From Diplolepis rosae (Eukaryota > Arthropoda > Insecta > Hymenoptera > Diplolepididae), in contig JAPYXD010000728.1 in NCBI GenBank assembly GCA_030998225.1, positions 186,001-250,000 of the forward strand: a DNA stretch of 64,000 bases, given 5' to 3'. Within the stretch, counting starts at the first letter, position 1; every line of letters begins with the position of its first letter. The translations under genes were made by a program, and so were the position numbers. The notes under the pieces were generated by a model. It was given only the letters and a program-made list of their open reading frames with translations. It made no database searches and was not told the DNA's origin. Shown piece after piece: positions 1-10,276 of the stretch.

Positions 1-260
1 CATCTAAGCGAAATAGCAATAATCGAAGTGATAACCATTGATCCTTCATTTCTTTGAAGCACCAATGTATCAGCAGCAAAAGCGCAATGAGTCTGAAAAA
101 AGGAGTGGTTTTTTTTTAAATAACATAAAACCAATTTTCTTTTTCCCTTCTTTTTCAATTTTTAAGCTTTTAGTCGTATTCTATTTTTATATCCTTTTTT
201 TCAATATATATCGGGAAACGTATAAAAGTAAAAACAATTTCAAAAAATTATTTTTGATAA
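1..260. other. AT-rich stretch, no gene recognised
   Basis: Low-complexity T-rich DNA. The open frame at 38-286 is rich in F, I and K and looks like a by-product of composition. No splice sites, repeats or protein similarity were recognised. Confidence 0.5.
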
Positions 261-470
261 TTACAAAGTATTCGCACTTGAGGTAAATTCACATTGATTG
301 TATTTTCCGCTGAGAAATCGTAGACACAGCTGATGCTCTGCAGCAGCTCTTTCATATAATTGCAACTGCTCTGTATCCTCGAGATGCGCCTTGGAAACTC
401 TCGCAGGTGGGAAGATCATGAACTCCTCATCCAGTACAACCATCAGCTTCAAACCGAACTTCGTATGCGC
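261..470 (-). pseudogene. Unidentified protein-like open frame (about 67 codons)
   Basis: The minus strand reads as a normal-looking polypeptide with balanced composition, including LMVVLDEEFMIFPPARVSKA followed by an acidic and Gln-rich helix-like stretch. It ends in TAA next to the AT-rich block. A stop lies just upstream, so the start is unclear and no initiating ATG is near the left edge of the frame. I do not recognise the family. It could be a decayed exon of a transposon or a host gene. It sits outside the Polinton relic that begins near 948. Confidence 0.2.
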
Positions 471-479
471 TATTTAAAT

Positions 480-947
480 GTCGTCATTTCATAATTTTTG
501 TTCCTTTCCAATTCCACGATTTTTTTCGTAGGGTAGAAATCATCCATGCGGGCGACTTTGTTTATTTTGCTGAAGTCCATGTTAACTGGAGCTTATTCGT
601 TCCAACAATTTTCTCAAAGCTTATATTCGCTCGGATGGTATGAATCAGAATTAAATGTAGAGCGAATGGTCCTGCTTTTTATGGGCACCGCTGTAATTCG
701 AGAATATTCGATATGAAAAAAACAATTCTCAGAATTATTTCTCCTCTCCTTTAAACTCTCCAGTAAAGATATAAAAATTATAGAGTATGCTTATAAAAAC
801 AAACCTGATAGTAAAATTAGTGAATGTTTAAATTGGTACACTCAATATATTAAACTTTATAAGAAAATTTTGGAAAAAGTTGAAAATCTTTTTATCGGAT
901 AAAAACTCAGGATTTTAACTATTATTTCAATTCTTCAATCATATTTT
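480..947. other. No gene recognised
   Basis: A plus-strand frame around 546-720 gives a short hydrophobic stretch, but it is broken and I could not assign it. The rest is AT-rich. Confidence 0.4.
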
Positions 948-2040
948 GAAAATTTCAAAGAAAGACAGCTGCGACATGGAGGAACACTCAGTAAATCGCG
1001 ACGAAGAATAAAAGATAGAGTGCGATGGAAAGATTTGGAGTCTGTTTTCAACGGTCGAATACGCACTGGTATGATCGTGAACCTTCGTCTTAAGGATCTC
1101 AGATCCTTTCTGCAGGATTCCAAGTCTCTGACTGTCATTCGTTTGAAAAATGCTTAACAGATAGAAGGAAACTTAAAAGTGAACTTTGTACTGACTTTTA
1201 AATTCCAAGCTCTGAAGAACAATGAAATTATCAAAGAAACGAAATTCTTCCATACGAAAAACAGAATGATTCTTCCAAGCATGGTCTGGAAGCTGTGGTT
1301 TGATGAAAACTTTATAAACCGTTTACTTAAGAAGGTGGAGGATTTTCAAGAGCGAGATTTAGGATGGACATTGATCTAAATTGTCAACCTAATCGTCAAC
1401 ATAAACAAATACGTACCCCTAGATATACAAAATAGAAAAGCGGTGGTCAACATCAAAGAACACTGATGAGTTTCGTTTTCTGCGGTCAGTCATAGCCGCT
1501 CTTCATCAGGTAAATGACAACAACTGCGTAACTAGATCCTATTCACATTACAATTCGGAACTCAAATTTTCCTATGCGTCTGAGAAACATTCAGAAATTC
1601 GAGAAGATAAACGGATTATCTATTCATGTTTATGGCATAGAAAAAGTGAAAACGGGGGGTACAAGCGAAATAGTCCCTCCTTATTAAAGTAAAAATAATT
1701 CATAGAAACAAGTTATTTATCTTCTTGTAATTAATGATAAATATCGTGGTGCTGCATATCTGGGGTACAACTTAAATTATAAAAAAGCTCACGACATTCC
1801 CATAGTATTTCATAATCTCTCTGGTTATGATTCACACTTCTTAATCAAAGCTCTGGCTACAGTATTCGATGGCTCAGTGAATCTTTTTCCAGTTAATGAG
1901 GAAAAATACATTTTATTTAACAAGCAAGTTAATGGAACGACCATAAATTTGCGATTTATCGACTCATTCAGATTTATGGCTAGCAGCTAGAAAAATTGGC
2001 ATCATATATGAACGATTCTGAGAAAGGCATACGAGGCGGT
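948..2040 (+). pseudogene. Polinton/adintovirus-type DNA polymerase B, N-terminal and exonuclease half (broken)
   Basis: Successive frames give pieces of a protein-primed family-B DNA polymerase as found in Polinton/Maverick elements and adintoviruses. 948-1157 encodes a leading domain (frame ends in TAA). 1179-1379 encodes the segment with FHTKNRMILPSM and DFQERDLGW. About 1450-1630 holds a diverged continuation. About 1740-2000 encodes the exonuclease region with FHNLSGYDSHFLIKALA and RFIDSFRFMAS. Stops and frameshifts separate the pieces. After the exonuclease motif the frame reads MNDSEKGIRGG, which in intact relatives lies about 150-200 residues further on. An internal deletion therefore preceded the insertion at 2041. 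The palm domain continues at 6595. Confidence 0.85.
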
Positions 2041-2149
2041 TGTGACGTTGCAAATTTTTGCAACTCACAATTATAAACAAAATATACGATTTATGATATT
2101 TAGTTACGGAATGTTTAATTTTCTATGATTTTATCCAACTAAAGAATTC

Positions 2150-2980
2150 CTCAAGGACTGCACGGTACTCCGGGACTAAGGGCTATTTTTAGTTTGTATT
2201 TTAAGAATTTACTGCGGTATTTTTTTTGTTTCTTATCTTTTTATGTAAAACCGCCGAGATCATCGTGGTACGTCGAGGGAACCCAGGACCGGAAGGACGT
2301 ACTCAGGACTTACGCTGCCGTCTAACCCGAAAAGACAACAATTTCGCTGTATTACGCCGAACATGCCACCTTCAATTTTTGCCGCCTATTTTTACACTGC
2401 TACCTACTACGTCAACCCATGAACTGGCCACCCTACGAAGATGCCCCCAGGACCTGTGTTGCGTTTTCTGTCACAAGGATCCTGGACGACTCCTCCACCT
2501 GGTGTGGAACTACGTAGACCGAGTCATGGGCAACTCCAGTCTCGACCTCCAGTTCTACTAGAGAGGCCCCTATAGCCCAGGCCCGTGACATGCCACTCCT
2601 TTTATTGCATCCCAGAAAGACTCCTCTTATAACGGATGAGCCAGGGAGTCCCCAAAATTATGATTAATAATATGGATGTCAACGGAGGGGAAAGAGACTG
2701 GAGCAACAACCTCTGACGACTCAAGTCTGGGAATTTTACCAGGAGTGTGGACGTTGGGGTACTGCAGGCTCCTCGTCATTACGCTCCTGCGACACATCTG
2801 CACCAGATCCTAGCAGAAGTGGGCCGCCAGCCAATCAGCGCGCTGTACCAGTGGTAGGGGAAACGACAGGAAGGCACGAGCTACCGGCAAGCGACAGCAT
2901 CGTCCTATTTCGTCCGCAGCCTTCGAGGAAGCCAGCTACAGGGCAGGTCGACCTCTAATGTATTGGTTGTCCCCGTAGGA
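2150..2980. other. GC-richer retroelement-like segment, unidentified
   Basis: The base composition rises sharply relative to the flanks. Plus-strand frames are open for up to 111 codons (2226-2561) but show no motif I recognise. It may be LTR or untranslated leader of the retroelement that makes up the outer part of the insertion. Confidence 0.3.
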
Positions 2981-3016
2981 TAGTTCATGTGCGGTGGTGT
3001 ACGCGGCGCTAGTTGT
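2981..3016 (+). repeat. Promoter-like direct repeat, copy 1
   Basis: About 35 bp (TAGTTCATG...TACGCGGCGCTAGTTG) recurs in the same orientation at 5481-5516 with three to four mismatches. The two copies bracket the THAP-domain gene. They could be a duplicated promoter motif or relics of an element boundary. Confidence 0.5.
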
Positions 3017-3123
3017 CGGAAGCGGGCGGAGTGCGGCAAAGGGAACGGCTTCGTATGAGTTCCGCCATTGTTGTATACATGTATCAACAATTCGTACGCG
3101 ATCGCGCTTTATAATCATTTAAA

Positions 3124-3496
3124 ATGAATTCGAAGTACGAAATTCAGTGTGCTGTGAGTGGGTGTACCTCCAAAAGGGGTCGGAAGAACAATGTGTCAAT
3201 TCATCGGTTTCCGAAGAAAGAAAATGCCGGACAACGATGGATAGGAGCATGTTCAAATCCCTACTTGTCGAGGTTAGGATACCTCGAAGTACTAGAAAGA
3301 CAATTTTTTATTTGTCATCGACATTTTTCCGACGTTAAATTTACCGTCGTGTAGTGATGTGTCGAGTGGAAGTGATGTGAACATTAAACCGGCGAGTGTT
3401 TCTTCCCCATCAGACTTCGAAATTTTTATTCCCAAAATAGAAAAACCTGCAGAAGGCACACGAGACTTTGAAGAAAGTAGCGTGCAGTTTGCACAC
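3124..3496 (+). pseudogene. THAP-domain protein, first exon (frameshifted)
   Basis: The ATG at 3124 opens a THAP-type C2CH zinc finger, a DNA-binding domain found in P-element transposases and host regulators. Visible are CAVSGCTSKRG, the basic patch, the SIHRFPKK block, W, and CHRHFSD carrying the last ligands. The frame stops at TAG 3352, but a one-base shift continues an open acidic/Ser-rich frame (CSDVSSGSDVNIKPAS...) up to a consensus splice donor GTAAGT at 3497. One small indel therefore broke it. The P-element-like catalytic part was not seen, so it is either a truncated transposase or a small THAP regulator. Confidence 0.75.
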
Positions 3497-3796
3497 GTAA
3501 GTAACAATATTTTTAATTTCATACGATATTGTATATAATTTCAAACTTTTCGACTCTGATCAGAGTCCTCATTAGTGATCTTTATTTCTAAAATTTTAAG
3601 TGCAATAAATAAAATATTACATATATGAGCCCTATTTCGAAGTAAACTTTGAAAATGTGAAAAAATGTAAAAATCGTAAGAAAATTTACATAAAATAGTA
3701 CAAGAAACTTCGATGAAGTATCTAAAACTTCCTTAGGAATGACAATAAAATTCTAGCACGTAATTTTGAGATACCAAACTAAAAGAGTAGTATATA

Positions 3797-4809
3797 CACT
3801 ACCGGTCAAAATGATTTATTCACCTGCTGTGTTAGCTATTCTTAAAGTGTCTTAATTTTTATAATTATTTAAATTTTGCATCTACTGAGCCCAAGTTGAA
3901 GGCAAAATGATAATTTTATAAGAACATATTGCAAAAAACGTCAAATTTCGATCTTTTTGAATAAATATTAATAACACTGAAATTAATTAAGACCTTTAAA
4001 CGTTTCTGGTCTCATTTTGAAGGTTACTCTTCATAGTATTTTGTTAACTTAAAAAGATATTTTTAGAATTTTTCTTTTGGATTCTACCCTGGGGTCAAAC
4101 ATGGTACAAACATGTCGAAAATTTTCAAATGAAGAAAGTAATCTATAAATTTTATTAAAATATGATACACATTGGTTTTTAAAAATTTCTTGTAAGTAGC
4201 TACACATTTTTAAAATTTTATGACCTTTTTGTATCATTTTTGACGCCGGGTAGAATCCAGGGAAAAAAATCTGAAAATATCTTGATTAGTTAGCAAAATA
4301 CTATGAAAACCTACCATTTAAATGAGACAAAAAACTTTTAAAAATCTTAATTAATTTCAGAGTTGTTAATATTTTTCAGAATGATTGAAATTTCAAGTTT
4401 TTTGAAATATTTTTTTATAAAATTAACATTTTGTTATTTTTTTCTGATTTTTCTAAATCATTTCAGTCGATTATGTCGATCATTAGAAGAGTGTATCACT
4501 GTACGTGACAACGGAACTCTACTATATCGACCTTATCAACCTCTGATTTAGAATTAATCCAACGTTATTTAAAACTAGATGGTATTCTCCAATATAAATT
4601 GAAGAAATTTTTCTGTGAAAAAAAAATTTCTTCAATTTTGTTATTTAGTTTATTTTATTATTTTTTATTTTGTTTTATTTGTTATTTGCAAAATTTTATT
4701 AACTTTTATTTTATGATAGGGAAAAAAATTTCAACTTGTTATTATAAAAATTAAGACACTTTAGGAATAGCTGAAACAACAAGTGAACAAATAATTTCGA
4801 CCGGCAGTG
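3797..4809. mobile_element. 1.0 kb palindromic Tc1-type element (MITE/foldback) in the THAP intron
   Basis: The ends CACTACCGGTC and its complement GACCGGCAGTG are flanked by TA on both sides. Almost the whole element is an imperfect inverted repeat: the outer arms share AAAGTGTCTTAATTTTTAT, and the inner arms share the GGATTCTACCC...GGGTAGAATCC pair around 4080 and 4250. No transposase frame is present, so mobilisation must have been in trans by a Tc1/mariner-type enzyme. It lies in the intron of the THAP pseudogene. Confidence 0.8.
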
Positions 4810-5077
4810 TACTTCTGTCTAAATGTTACTGAAGATATGGATGCAAGTACATATATAGTATAAAATTACAAAAGATTATTTATGAAAAAATAGCTGAGAA
4901 TTGCCAATACAAATTCCACAATGTCAGAAATTCCCACCACAATTTCGCAAAACATGTGACTGGAGTTTTATTTTATAAAATTTATTTTTATTTATTTTAT
5001 AAAATACCTACGAAATAAATTTCAAATATTCATATAAATTAAATGCTTTTAATCTATATTCCAGAAAAAATAATCAG

Positions 5078-5227
5078 AAGATATCCCAGAAGCAGGAAGC
5101 AGCAAGGATGTATTTGGAGAAGACTTTCACACAACACCGAAAAGAGCTATCTCGACCCCACAAAGTGTTCGATTATCTTGTAGTACAAAAATCAACGCAA
5201 AATGTGCTAAGCAACTATATTTTCTGA
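5078..5227 (+). pseudogene. Candidate second exon of the THAP-domain gene
   Basis: An AG acceptor at 5076-5077 precedes two overlapping open frames. The one that keeps the phase of exon 1 ends at TGA about 50 codons later. Another reads like a typical linker (SSKDVFGEDFHTTPKRAIS, then STPQSVRLSCS). The phase is ambiguous because the gene is decayed. Only the Ser/Pro-rich linker is represented, with no catalytic domain. Confidence 0.4.
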
Positions 5228-5229
5228 AA

Positions 5230-5480
5230 ATAAAAATACAAATTACAGATATTTTTGATTTTTATTTATGACGAGAAAACCATGATTTAAGGCAAAATTG
5301 TGTAAATGTAATTAAATAGTGAGTTGATATCAACATAACTTCTCACTCTTGAATTAAATTTTCACAATTTTGCGCTAAATCTTCAATTTCCTTTTAATTT
5401 TATTTGAATATATTCTTTGTAACACATTTAAAGAACCTACGTAAGCATGTATATGCACTAACACGTGCACACATAATGGT
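5230..5480. other. AT-rich spacer
   Basis: No coding signal. AT-rich DNA between the last THAP-like exon and the promoter-like repeat. Confidence 0.4.
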
Positions 5481-5516
5481 AGTTCATGCGCAGTGCTGTA
5501 CGCGGCGCTAGTTGCT
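5481..5516 (+). repeat. Promoter-like direct repeat, copy 2
   Basis: Second copy of the 35-bp motif seen at 2981-3016, ending in the same TACGCGGCGCTAGTTG block. It is followed by C/T-rich sequence that resembles the start of a retroelement leader or LTR. Confidence 0.5.
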
Positions 5517-5599
5517 AACGGTCCACCACCTTTCCATTAGGCTTGCACGGCCTGGCCAGCTACTTCACCGCAGCGCACCACATCCTCCAGCTCTCGCGG

Positions 5600-6500
5600 A
5601 TTACTATTGTTAAAGTGTGTGTTTTCCTTTGATTTCGAGCTATAAGTGTGTAACGATCCGGAGACAGCGAGGCCATCGTCCTCAGTCGTCGATTTTGGCA
5701 TTGTTGCCTACTATAAGGTGAGGCCGCTTTATTTTATCCTTTCCAGGATCCCTACCGACACGTGGCCACCGTTTTGTTGAGTTGGCTTTTAGAGTAATAA
5801 TTGGGCACGTGTCAGGGCGGATTCCCGGACTGGGCCGCGATTTTAGTGATTTTCCTTTTGTATTGTTTAGTTTTAAGACCCCCAGAAGTGTTAACGACCC
5901 TTCCCTATTTTTCTCGATTCCTTTATTTTAAAGTATTTTCGACCCCGTCCCTGAGTACCGGACGAAATAGCCTAACCTCTAAGGTTAGCCCCCCCCCCTT
6001 TTTTTGATATATTGTATCATTCCCGAATTCTCTGTTCTCGATTCTGCCTCCCTCTACCTTTTTGTTTTATGATTTTATTTGACCTAGATTAATTTCGCCC
6101 CCCCCCCCCAATTTGTCGCGTATCGCCCCCCCGTAGATATTCTAGATTAGGAACGAATCATTGTCGGGTTGAAAGCTATTGTTAAAGAGTTAATAAATTG
6201 TCCATGAATTTCTTTTTATAACGACGTTGTGTTTCTTTACCCTCTTTATAGGTTAGAAACCTCTTCCGTGATCCTCTCCAGTACGGGGACCTCCCCTACT
6301 CTACCGACTCGAGCTGAGCTGGCCGAGTTTGTCGGTACACCCAGTTTCCACCAGGTCACCCCCCCCCCCCCCCTCTTCATCAATTTTAAACCTGTCGCTT
6401 ACGCTCCCTCCCCTTTTATTGTGTGTTTCTTTCAATTATGTCGAACTGAGGTGACCTCGTCGGTCTGGTGCCCAACAAAAATTGTTATGTGACCTTTCGT
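5600..6500 (+). mobile_element. LTR-like segment with poly-C tracts
   Basis: The segment resembles the 3' part of a Ty3/gypsy-type LTR. It has long C tracts (about 5990, 6105, 6127 and 6360), a GAGTTAATAAATTG polyadenylation-like signal near 6190, and a TGGTGCCCAAC motif at about 6467 that looks like a primer-binding site. No second copy lies in the window, so the call rests on composition and motifs only. Confidence 0.4.
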
Positions 6501-6594
6501 ATGAAACCATTTGTTTTGAAGCTCTGAAAGTTACTGGTGAAAGCTTGGTGCCGAAGGGGTGCTGTATTGAAAATAAAGTATAGCATTACACGGT

Positions 6595-7871
6595 GTAGCT
6601 CAATGTTCAAATCGATACGCCAAAGCGAATAACAGATACATGGGGGAAGATTTCGATTCTAGTAAAGACCTCATGTATTTCGAAGTAAATAACTTATATG
6701 GTGCAGCAATGTCTCAGTATTTACCTTTCGGCTCTTTCGAGTGGGTCAATGAGCCTTTTGATGTTTGTGATATTCATGATGATGCAACTACAGGATACAT
6801 TCTCGAAGTAGATTTGGGGTATCCGAAGCAGCTTCATGAAACGCATAAAGATTTACCGCTATCGTCCAGAACATTATGTACCACCTCAGAGTATAATTTC
6901 TAAAGTGGTAACCACTCTTCTACCAAAGAATAAATACATTACACACTACAGGAACTTAAATCAATTTTTGAGTCTCGGTATGAAATTGGTGAAAATTCAC
7001 CGTATTTTAAAGTTCAAACAAGCACCATAGCTCAAACCTTACATTGAGTTGAATACAGAATTGAGAAAAAAATCTAACTATGAATTTGAAAACAATTTTT
7101 ATAAATTAATGAATTACGCTGTGTTTGGTAAGACGATGGAGAATATAAGAAAACAGGAAGATGTAAAGTTGATAACAAAATGGAATGGGCGTCTAATTGC
7201 GTCACCGAATTTCCACAACTGTACTATTTTCGATGATAACGATGACATGGTAATCATCGAGATGAATCGCAACAAAGTACGTTTCAATAAGCCTATATAA
7301 GTTGGTATTTCGATCCTTGATTTGTCTAAGATATTTGTATATAATTTCCATTACAATTATATAGAACATGGGTTTGGTGATCAAGCAAAATTGATGTTTA
7401 CTGATACAGATAGTCTCTTATATCATTTTACCGTTCATGATATTTACGATTACATCAAGCGTGATTTACATAAACTTGACACATCTGGTTATCCTGTTAA
7501 CAATGTGTAGGGAATTCCATTAGTTAATAAAAAAGTGTTAGGTCTAATGAAAGATGAATGCAACGGAAAAATTATAACCGAGTTTGTAGGTCTGAGAGCG
7601 AAATTATATACTTTCAAGATTTTAGGTGTGAAAAAAGAAAAAACGGACAAAATGAGTCAAAGAGGCCATTCTGAAAACGATTACCTTCGATGATTATAAA
7701 AATTATCTTTTGCGCTATCAAAATTTTAAAAAATGTCAGTCGTTAATACAGATCAAGAAACATGAAGTTTACACTATTTTACAAGAGAAATTAGCATTAA
7801 GATGGTGTGATGATAAGATAATTCTTTTACTGGATACGACTGATACTGTACTATATGTATATAATAAATAA
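6595..7871 (+). pseudogene. Polinton/adintovirus-type DNA polymerase B, palm and C-terminal half (broken)
   Basis: This resumes the gene interrupted at 2040. 6640-6903 carries motif A ([20 protein letters not shown]). 7049-7300 carries the motif B region ([19 protein letters not shown]). 7322-7510 carries motif C ([13 protein letters not shown]). After a TAG the frame continues through [17 protein letters not shown] to a C-terminal tail ending at TAA 7869-7871, overlapping an AATAAA. At least four stops or frameshifts separate the parts, and the 7021-7050 join also needs a shift. In this family the enzyme is protein-primed and replicates the linear element. This copy cannot be functional. Confidence 0.88.
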
Positions 7872-7923
7872 AAACACATTTTTTATACAATTGTATTTTA
7901 TCTTTATTTAAAAATGATAACAA

Positions 7924-8049
7924 TTACAAATCAAATTCATTTATCCAACTATTGTGGGAATTATCGAAAGCTAACCATTTTACGAGCACTTTGTTTCCAA
8001 GATTTCGTACTACTTTTTCCACGAGGTAAGCATCTGGATACTTAACTTT
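7924..8049 (-). pseudogene. Chromodomain remnant, probably the C-terminus of a Polinton integrase
   Basis: The minus frame reads KVKYPDAYLVEKVVRNLGNK, then VLVKWLAFDNSHNSWI and a terminal stop. This is a chromodomain signature (aromatic residues plus VKWLGF-like core). Polinton retroviral-type integrases commonly end in such a domain. Only the tail remains. It converges tail-to-tail on the polymerase with about 50 bp between the stops, which matches a Polinton gene order. Confidence 0.65.
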
Positions 8050-8440
8050 AGTGAGTTATTTCATTCGTATGACTCGCATTTCCAGCTGCTTGCGACGCAT
8101 ACAGCAAGCGAAGTCGATCCACCAGTTCATTTGGATCGTTCCAGTAAACATAATCCGGTTGACGATCTTCTATAGCGATCATATACCGTAGTAGTATACC
8201 ATCTCCTGTATGCTCGATTATTTTCGCAATATGTTTCTTGTGCGCATTAGTTGCAATGACAATGGTTTTATAAATTTTTAAATCATCACTGTTCACAAGG
8301 TTTACGTTGGTTTGAAGACTTCTCGCATCGCACGTTCCGAAGTATCCTTACCCTCCTTTAATATTTTGTGATTTAACCGAATTGCACCGCTGGCTTTGAC
8401 GATTTGACGTGGAGTCTCTTTCTTTTTCGTGATGTTTCAT
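8048..8440 (-). pseudogene. Polinton-associated protein of unknown function (frameshifted)
   Basis: 8048-8296 on the minus strand is open for 82 codons and contains YWNDPNELVDRLRLL and LYASQAAGNASHTNEI. I recognise this segment as recurring beside Polinton-type polymerases in arthropod genomes, though its role is not known to me. Upstream, shifted frames extend it toward an ATG near 8438 with a basic start (MKHHEKERDS...). At least one frameshift is present. The family usually shows helical, possibly coiled-coil, character. Confidence 0.55.
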
Positions 8441-8659
8441 GTCGACGTTGTGATCACTACTGCGTCTCAATCATCGGAACACATGATATTTATTATTTAT
8501 GTGCCACCAGCGCGCAAACTCGTTTTTTCGCTACAGTTAACAGTATCGCAGTGTAGTATATTGCGCTATAGAGGAATGAAATGTAAAAAACAACTACAAT
8601 ATTAGATTAGATTCGAGTGTACGCATAAAAACTCGTATACGCACCGAAGTCACATAAAA

Positions 8660-8803
8660 TAGAATACGTGCCAATGCACACAATTCGGGAAATTACATGA
8701 CTTGCGACAATGCTCGCAGGACTGATCGCGCCTCAGCTTCGATCTCCTGCAAGCATTGTCGCTCGTCACGCAATAACCCTCATTGTGCGCCTAGGCACGT
8801 AAT
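8660..8803. repeat. 140-bp imperfect inverted repeat (cruciform-capable)
   Basis: The outer arms ACGTGCCAATGCACACAA and TTGTGCGCCTAGGCACGT, plus the inner arms CGACAATGCTCGCAGGA and TCCTGCAAGCATTGTCG, enclose a GC-rich loop. It lies between the minus-strand gene ending at 8440 and the plus-strand gene starting at 9253, a divergent intergenic position that could hold promoters. Confidence 0.8.
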
Positions 8804-9252
8804 ATACTACTATCTATAGTTACAAAGCAGTCGAATTCCTTCCGGTATATACCGGTATCTTTATCGTTGTCCTTATCGATTTCGAGAAATCCGTACTTGT
8901 TTTTCCAGCATAATGAACACAAGTTTTCAAACTGCGTGTATGACTATCAGTATTTACGTGATCGTCCTACACATGTCTCAGATTCATTTCATCTTGTTTA
9001 AAAATTACTAATAGATTCACGTTGTCACGCACAAGATGCTTAGTTATACGAGCGTATGTCTGATAGAGATAGAAACTTCAACGATATTTAATTAAATATC
9101 TGGGTGTTGGTAGCACTGTAAAATATAATCATGAAAAATATCAAGACTACGATATAGTAGAATGTGGACACCTCTATCTCTAATTTTTAAGCGGTGAACT
9201 ATAGAATGAACTCTCCTGCTGGTCACGACATCAGTCAAATATCAACTCTGCA
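8804..9252. other. No gene recognised
   Basis: AT-rich spacer between the hairpin and the next Polinton-type gene. No frame or repeat was recognised. Confidence 0.4.
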
Positions 9253-9900
9253 ATGGGTGATTCTTTTACATTGACACTGTCAGGAACTTCTTCTGTACTA
9301 GAAGCACAATATTTTCCTCTTATTAAGCTGTCATCTTTTAAAACTTATACTCTGGGCCTCGTCGAACTGCTGACTTTCAACTCGATTCCCATTATCGATG
9401 AAGGAAAGAACTAGTTTTACGTGGGTGGAGAAGTCATCACTATACTCACGGGAAGCTACGAGATTGAGGACATTGAAAATTACTTGCAGAAAGTACTGTC
9501 TCCCCGTAATATTTCCATCAGTCTGCAGCCCAATAACAACACTTCGTGCATCGAAATCAAGTGTAACTATCCAATCGATTTTATTCCGGAAGATTCCATT
9601 GGTCGTCTGCTGGAATTCACACCACGCATCCTCGTTGCCAATTTCGCTCATACATTTGACTTGCCAGTAAGCATTCTTAAGGTCCCCTCTCTACGGGTCG
9701 AATGCGACATTACCACGAGTGCATATATCAACGGGCAATGAGTGCACACGATTTACGAATTTTTTCCCACAGTCCCACCAGGATATAAAATTATTGATGT
9801 GCCTTCACACGTCATTTACCTTCCGATCACTGTGCAAGCCATAGACCATCTTTAATTGAAACTCGTCGATCAATTTACAAAACTAAATTCGGTAAGAGTT
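9253..9900 (+). pseudogene. Polinton-lineage structural-like protein (three in-frame stops)
   Basis: The ATG at 9253 starts MGDSFTLTLSGTSSVLEAQ. The single frame stays aligned through TAG 9412, TGA 9739 and TAA 9853, so the lesions are point mutations rather than shifts. Later motifs are GSYEIEDIENYLQKVL, LLEFTPRILVANF and EFFPTVPPGYKIIDVPS. The beta-rich, hydrophilic pattern and its place beside the polymerase suggest a virion-type (minor capsid or penton-like) protein. I infer that role and do not know it. Confidence 0.55.
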
Positions 9901-9916
9901 ATAAAAGTGACTCGCC

Positions 9917-10250
9917 ATGGCCGACGAGAAGCAGTCATCGTCCGCTTCGCAGAGCGCTAACACGTCAAAACATTCATTTTCTAAAGAATCTGGGTCAAAA
10001 ACTTCGAGTGAGAAGGAAATAAGGATTCGTTTCTGCTGCATTCCAATCATCTACTTCGTGCCATGGAAGAAATTCTAACGATACAAAAACGAGTCATCTT
10101 TGTTGACAGGACTTATGCCTGTTAAAAAGTAGAAGCTCCATACACGTGTATGGTAGATTCACTATGGCTGATGGACGAACTCTAACAGTCAGAACGCAGT
10201 TGGTCAACAACGCTATCTGCCATTTATTTGAGGAAGTAAGCTATAATTAC
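9917..10250 (+). pseudogene. Polinton-lineage capsid-like protein, N-terminal fragment (frameshifted)
   Basis: The ATG at 9917 opens a Ser/Lys-rich leader (MADEKQSSSASQSANTSKHS). In the first frame it ends at 10078. A shifted frame carries on through GRFTMADGRTLTVRTQLVNN and AICHLFEEV, a segment I associate with a conserved protein of insect Polinton-type elements, plausibly the jelly-roll capsid. It breaks off at about 10250, where a gypsy pol begins, so the gene was truncated by insertion or deletion. Confidence 0.5.
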
Positions 10251-10276
10251 GTCCAAATAAAAAATACAGAAAAAAA

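Larger units (their letters stand above)
2041..6590. mobile_element. 4.55 kb composite insertion splitting the Polinton polymerase
   Basis: The polymerase reading stops at ...GGCGGT (2040) and resumes at CGGTGTAGC (6591). The insert begins TGTGACG and ends CATTACA, giving TG...CA ends and a 4-bp direct duplication CGGT (2037-2040 and 6591-6594). This is the pattern of an LTR retroelement integration. I could not align two LTRs at its ends, so the block may be a decayed or recombined retroelement. Inside lie a GC-richer retro-like segment (2150-2980), a THAP-domain pseudogene (3124-5227) with a Tc1-type palindrome in its intron, and a C-tract-rich LTR-like segment (5600-6500). Confidence 0.55.

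Noticed and set aside
546..720. Possible odorant-receptor-like C-terminal fragment
   Set aside because: The resemblance is a short hydrophobic stretch with one WYES-type motif and too little to support a call.
936..1138. Minus-strand 67-codon frame
   Set aside because: It is antisense to the polymerase N-terminal domain, whose plus-strand reading matches the Polinton family.
2226..2561. 111-codon frame
   Set aside because: No recognisable motif, in a retro-like untranslated segment, and an ATG-proximal context was not convincing.
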